A stretch of DNA of 42,997 nucleotides, from contig CALXGQ010000006.1 of assembly GCA_944387895.1 (NCBI GenBank), forward strand, positions 82,123 to 125,119. Reading direction: 5' to 3'. A program made the position numbers and the translations under genes. Numbering within the stretch: position 1 is the first letter of the stretch; each line of letters opens with the position of its first letter. This document shows, piece after piece, positions 39,861 to 42,997 of this stretch. The stretch comes from an uncultured Clostridia bacterium. Lineage in GTDB: Bacteria; Bacillota; Clostridia; Oscillospirales; QAKW01. The notes under the pieces are model-generated. The model searched no databases. It was not told the DNA's origin and was given only the letters and a program-made list of their open reading frames with translations.

Positions 39861-41321
39861 ATGATTGAATCCATAATGAATTTTCTGGATCAGACAGGCT
39901 TTTCCATGCTGGCCGACGGCGATAACGTGAAATGCCTGATCATGATTCTGATTTCTTTTGTGCTGGCTTATCTTGCCATTGTGAAGCAATATGAGCCGAT
40001 GCTTCTGCTGCCGATTGCCTTCGGTATGCTTCTGACCAATCTGCCGGGCGCCGGGATGTTCCATGAGGAGCTTTTCGCCGGCGGGCATGCGAACTGGGAT
40101 CTGTTTGGCGGCGCGGAGTTTGTCAATTCGGCCAATCTGACCTCCCCGACGATGTACAGCATTCTGGAAACCGGAGAGGTCTATTTTTCCAATGGATACG
40201 GCAATTATATTTTCGGTCACCTGACCGGCGTCACGCTGGACAGCGCCGCAATGATCGACGCGACCGGAGCGATTGTGAACGCGTCCGGCGAAGTGATCCA
40301 GGAAAACGCCAATATTGTTCTGGACCTGATCGGGCTGACCGTGAAGGACGGATCGCTGTATAACGGCTCTACGCTGATGGCCACCGGCGTGCAGGAAATC
40401 TCTGCCGGGCTGCTGGATTACCTCTATCTCGGCGTCAAGCTGGGGATCTATCCCTGCCTGATTTTCCTGGGCGTCGGCGCCATGACCGATTTCGGGCCGC
40501 TGATCGCCAATCCCAAGAGCCTGCTGCTGGGCGCTGCGGCGCAGCTGGGTATTTTTGTCACCTTCATCGCGGCGCGCCTGCTCGGGTTCACCGAGGCGCA
40601 GGCAAGTTCGATTGGCATCATCGGCGGTGCCGACGGTCCTACTGCGATTTTCGTTACCTCCATGCTGGCGCCTGAGCTGCTGGGCCCCATCGCCGTTGCC
40701 GCTTATTCCTATATGGCGCTGGTGCCGGTGATCCAGCCGCCGATCATGAAGGCGCTGACCACCAAAAAGGAGCGCCAGATCCGGATGGAAACCCTGCGCC
40801 CCGTCAGCAAAACCGAGAAAATCATCTTTCCGTTCCTTGTGACCGGGTTCGTCGCCCTGCTGGTGCCCTCCGCCGCCGCGCTGGTGGGCTGCCTGATGCT
40901 GGGCAACCTCTTCCGTGAAACCGGCGTGGTAGACCGGCTGAACAAAACGGCTCAGAATGAACTGATGAATATTGTCACCATCTTTTTGGGGGTCACCGTC
41001 GGCGCTACCGCGACAGCCAACACCTTCCTTTCCTGGAATACCATCAAGATTATTGCAATGGGCGTGATCGCCTTCGGTCTGGGAACCGCAGGCGGCGTAC
41101 TGCTGGCCAAATTCATGAACCTGTTCCTCAAGAAGAAGATCAACCCGCTGATCGGGTCTGCCGGCGTTTCCGCCGTGCCGATGGCCGCCCGTGTTTCGCA
41201 GGTGGTGGGCCAGAAGGAGGATCCCGGCAACTTCCTGCTGATGCACGCCATGGGCCCCAACGTGGCCGGCGTGATCGGATCGGCTATTGCAGCCGGTGTG
41301 CTGATCGCCATGTTTGGTTAA
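39861..41321 (+). CDS. oadB: Sodium-pumping decarboxylase beta subunit (OadB)
   Basis: A 486-residue polytopic membrane protein with about ten hydrophobic segments. Conserved OadB stretches are [52 protein letters not shown] with the Asp used in Na+ transport, [13 protein letters not shown], and the C-terminal [18 protein letters not shown]. It decarboxylates carboxybiotin and pumps Na+ out. An insert of about 60 residues between the second and third hydrophobic stretches (around residues 85-190) is larger than I recall for enterobacterial OadB. The RBS is GGAGG at 8 nt. Confidence 0.95.
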   Translation: MIESIMNFLDQTGFSMLADGDNVKCLIMILISFVLAYLAIVKQYEPMLLLPIAFGMLLTNLPGAGMFHEELFAGGHANWDLFGGAEFVNSANLTSPTMYSILETGEVYFSNGYGNYIFGHLTGVTLDSAAMIDATGAIVNASGEVIQENANIVLDLIGLTVKDGSLYNGSTLMATGVQEISAGLLDYLYLGVKLGIYPCLIFLGVGAMTDFGPLIANPKSLLLGAAAQLGIFVTFIAARLLGFTEAQASSIGIIGGADGPTAIFVTSMLAPELLGPIAVAAYSYMALVPVIQPPIMKALTTKKERQIRMETLRPVSKTEKIIFPFLVTGFVALLVPSAAALVGCLMLGNLFRETGVVDRLNKTAQNELMNIVTIFLGVTVGATATANTFLSWNTIKIIAMGVIAFGLGTAGGVLLAKFMNLFLKKKINPLIGSAGVSAVPMAARVSQVVGQKEDPGNFLLMHAMGPNVAGVIGSAIAAGVLIAMFG

Positions 41322-41336
41322 GGAGGAATATATAAT

Positions 41337-42740
41337 ATGGAAAAAAAGCCTTTATATATAACAGACACCATTCTCAGAGACGCGCATCAGTCCCAGGCTG
41401 CGACCCGTATGAGGATCGAGGATATGCTCCCCGCTCTGGAGCGGCTGGATGATATCGGCTACTGGTCTTTGGAGTGCTGGGGCGGCGCGACCTTCGACGT
41501 TTGCATGCGGTTTCTGGACGAGGATCCGTGGGAGCGGCTGCGCACCCTGAAAAAGCATATGCCCAAGACCAAGCTGCAAATGCTGCTGCGCGGCCAGAAT
41601 ATTCTGGGATATAAGCATTATGCCGACGACGTGGTGGATGAGTTTGTTGCCAAGTCCATTGAAAACGGCATCGACGTCATTCGTATCTTCGACGCGCTCA
41701 ACGACGTCCGCAACGTGGATCAGGCGATGAAGAGCTGTAAAAAATACGGCGGGATCTGCGAGGCCGCGATCAGCTATACCACCAGCCCGGTTCATAACGA
41801 AGCGTATTTTGTCAAGCTGGCCAAAACGCTGGAATCCATGGGCGCGGACGTGATCTGCATCAAGGATATGGCCAATCTTCTGCTGCCGATGGATGCCTAC
41901 AATCTGGTGAAGAAGCTGAAGGAAGAGATTCATGTCCCGATCCATCTGCATACCCATAACACCACCGGAACCGGCGATATGACCAATCTGATGGCGGCCT
42001 GGGCCGGCGTGGATATCGTGGACTGCGCTCTTTCCCCCATGGCAAACGGCACGTCCCAGCCCTCAACCGAGGCGATGGTCGCCACCCTGCAGGGTACCGA
42101 GCGGGATACCGGCCTGGATCTGAATAAGCTCAGCGATATCGCAACGCATTTCCGCGGCGTGGCCGACCGGCTGAAGGCCGATGGGATTTTGGATCCCAAG
42201 GTGCTGAACGTGGATGTCAAAACGCTGCTGTATCAGGTTCCCGGCGGGATGCTTTCCAATCTGATCTCTCAGCTGAAGCAGGCCGGAGCCGAAGACAAAT
42301 ACTATGAAGCGCTGGCTGAAATCCCCCGGGTGCGGAAGGATTTCGGGTATCCGCCCCTGGTTACGCCTACCAGCCAGATCGTTGGTACCCAGGCGGTCAT
42401 GAACGTAGTTCTGGGCGAACGGTATAAAATGATCGGCAAGGAATCCAAGGGTCTGCTGCGCGGGGAATACGGCCAGGTGCCCGGCGAGGTGAACGAAGAG
42501 GTGCGCCGGAAGGCGATCGGGGACGAAGAGGTCATCACCTGCCGTCCTGCCGATCTTTTGGAGCCGGAGCTGGAAAAGTACCGGGAAGAGGCGGGCGATC
42601 TGGCGCGCTGCGAGGAGGATGTCCTCAGCTACGCGCTGTTCCCGCAGGTGGCTTCCAAATTCCTGGAGAAGCGCAATAAAGCGGAAGCCGGAGCGGATGA
42701 TCAGCCCCGGGAGCTTTACGTGGAAGATCTGGGCTACTGA
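41337..42740 (+). CDS. oadA: Oxaloacetate decarboxylase alpha subunit, carboxyltransferase without biotin domain
   Basis: A 467-residue protein equal to the carboxyltransferase part of OadA or pyruvate carboxylase subunit B. ITDTILRDAHQSQAATR at residues 8-24 supplies the metal-binding Asp. LLRGQNILGYKHYADD, IKDMANLL and HLHTHNTTGTG (metal-binding His pair) follow, with PGGMLSNL later. The usual C-terminal biotinyl domain is missing, consistent with the separate carrier gene upstream. It transfers the carboxyl group of oxaloacetate to biotin, yielding pyruvate. AGGAGG lies 10 nt before the ATG. It is the last gene before a strong terminator. Confidence 0.95.
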   Translation: MEKKPLYITDTILRDAHQSQAATRMRIEDMLPALERLDDIGYWSLECWGGATFDVCMRFLDEDPWERLRTLKKHMPKTKLQMLLRGQNILGYKHYADDVVDEFVAKSIENGIDVIRIFDALNDVRNVDQAMKSCKKYGGICEAAISYTTSPVHNEAYFVKLAKTLESMGADVICIKDMANLLLPMDAYNLVKKLKEEIHVPIHLHTHNTTGTGDMTNLMAAWAGVDIVDCALSPMANGTSQPSTEAMVATLQGTERDTGLDLNKLSDIATHFRGVADRLKADGILDPKVLNVDVKTLLYQVPGGMLSNLISQLKQAGAEDKYYEALAEIPRVRKDFGYPPLVTPTSQIVGTQAVMNVVLGERYKMIGKESKGLLRGEYGQVPGEVNEEVRRKAIGDEEVITCRPADLLEPELEKYREEAGDLARCEEDVLSYALFPQVASKFLEKRNKAEAGADDQPRELYVEDLGY

Positions 42741-42750
42741 GCCATCTTTA

Positions 42751-42787
42751 CGCCCCCTTCGCCGCCAGAGCGAAGGGGGCGTTTTTT
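42751..42787 (+). terminator. Terminator of the decarboxylase operon
   Basis: CGCCCCCTTCGC (42751-42762) and GCGAAGGGGGCG (42770-42781) form a 12-bp stem with a 7-nt loop, followed by six T. Confidence 0.95.
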
Positions 42788-42879
42788 CAGAGATTGTCAG
42801 GAAAGCTGTCAGTATTTTGTGAATTTCCTGTTGATAGAGAAAATGAGCGAAAAAGATTCAATTTCTTTACAAAAAAGTG

Positions 42880-42908
42880 TTGACAAACGGGACGTGGAGT
42901 GGTATTAT
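42880..42908 (+). promoter_or_regulatory. Strong promoter, probably of an rRNA operon
   Basis: TTGACA (42880-42885), 17 nt, TATTAT (42903-42908), which overlaps TATAAT at 42906-42911. An A-run (AAAAAAGTG) just ahead could act as an UP-type element. The form AAAAAAGTGTTGACAAAC followed by TGGTATTATAAT is like rrn promoters of Bacillota. Confidence 0.75.
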
Positions 42909-42911
42909 AAT

Positions 42912-42997
42912 CAGGCACCCGCAAAAAAGGGGAACCGGACGAGCGGGGAAGCAGTGGACTTTGAAAATTAAACAGCATCATGAAAAAGGACCCGTTA
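42912..42997 (+). ncRNA. Probable rRNA operon leader (16S gene expected beyond the window)
   Basis: About 85 nt of non-coding transcript follow the promoter. It contains TTGAAAATTAAACAGCATCATG (42961-42982), which resembles the TTGAAAACTGAACA element common in rrn leaders of Bacillota. No ribosomal RNA sequence is reached before the window ends. Confidence 0.5.

Noticed and set aside
39858..41246. A 462-codon minus-strand frame rich in His and Gln
   Set aside because: It is antisense to oadB, has no ribosome site, and the composition is typical of reading a membrane-protein gene backwards.

Overview
The window reads as a chromosomal segment of an anaerobic, spore-forming member of the Bacillota, class Clostridia. 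The evidence is a spoIIR gene, a LysM-GH18 protein of the spore-cortex-hydrolase type, Shine-Dalgarno sites of the AGGAGG kind before nearly every gene, sigma-A-type promoters, a T-box leader, electron-bifurcating NfnAB and a sodium-pump oxaloacetate decarboxylase. Most of the DNA is GC-rich; two stretches (about 7.7-11.55 kb and 18.8-20.75 kb) are visibly AT-rich. Genus cannot be fixed from this sequence. A dockerin-bearing protein and an alpha-L-rhamnosidase suggest, but do not prove, a gut or plant-fibre habitat.

Layout. 1-5.7 kb: housekeeping genes: a small protein pair with an unusual junction, a YfcE phosphodiesterase, mini-RNase III, a NOL1/NOP2/Sun rRNA methyltransferase, type II pantothenate kinase, PyrR divergent from Upp, and spoIIR. 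5.8-7.55 kb: an orphan solute-binding lipoprotein with a small membrane-anchored DUF4430-like protein. 7.7-11.55 kb: an AT-rich island with a phosphomannomutase-like HAD protein, a gene remnant and a GH78 rhamnosidase. 11.96-12.82 kb: a PhnP-like metallo-hydrolase.

12.99-25.17 kb (minus strand): one long operon for a cell-surface polymer. It holds two GT2-type glycosyltransferases (one fused to a CDP-glycerol-phosphotransferase-type polymerase), a VioA-like aminotransferase, an IspD/TarI-type cytidylyltransferase, an SDR, an ATP-grasp-HAD fusion, a Wzm/Wzt-type exporter, RfbA, RfbB and AraD. My reading is that RfbA, RfbB and the aminotransferase make a dTDP-4-amino-4,6-dideoxy sugar. AraD, the cytidylyltransferase and the SDR could make a CDP-alditol (CDP-arabinitol is the specific guess). 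The polymerase domain would build a teichoic-acid-like chain, the ATP-grasp enzyme could acylate the amino sugar, and the ABC transporter would export the product. This is the most interesting system in the window.

25.4-31.8 kb: NfnAB, a secreted transglutaminase-dockerin protein, a LysM-GH18 protein and a Gfo/Idh/MocA oxidoreductase. 32.1-35.6 kb: a PAP2 phosphatase, then cysE-cysS under a T-box riboswitch. 35.8-38.8 kb: an HtrA protease with a repeat-rich tail, an aldo/keto reductase and a PPC-domain protein. 39.0-42.74 kb: a four-gene oxaloacetate decarboxylase operon (gamma, biotin carrier, beta, alpha). The window ends in what looks like the promoter and leader of an rRNA operon.

Three intergenic gaps (11.79-11.96, 31.82-31.93 and 33.13-33.31 kb) carry short GC-rich tandem repeats that share a CCTGCCG-like core. 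No tRNA, CRISPR array, insertion sequence or integrase was recognised.
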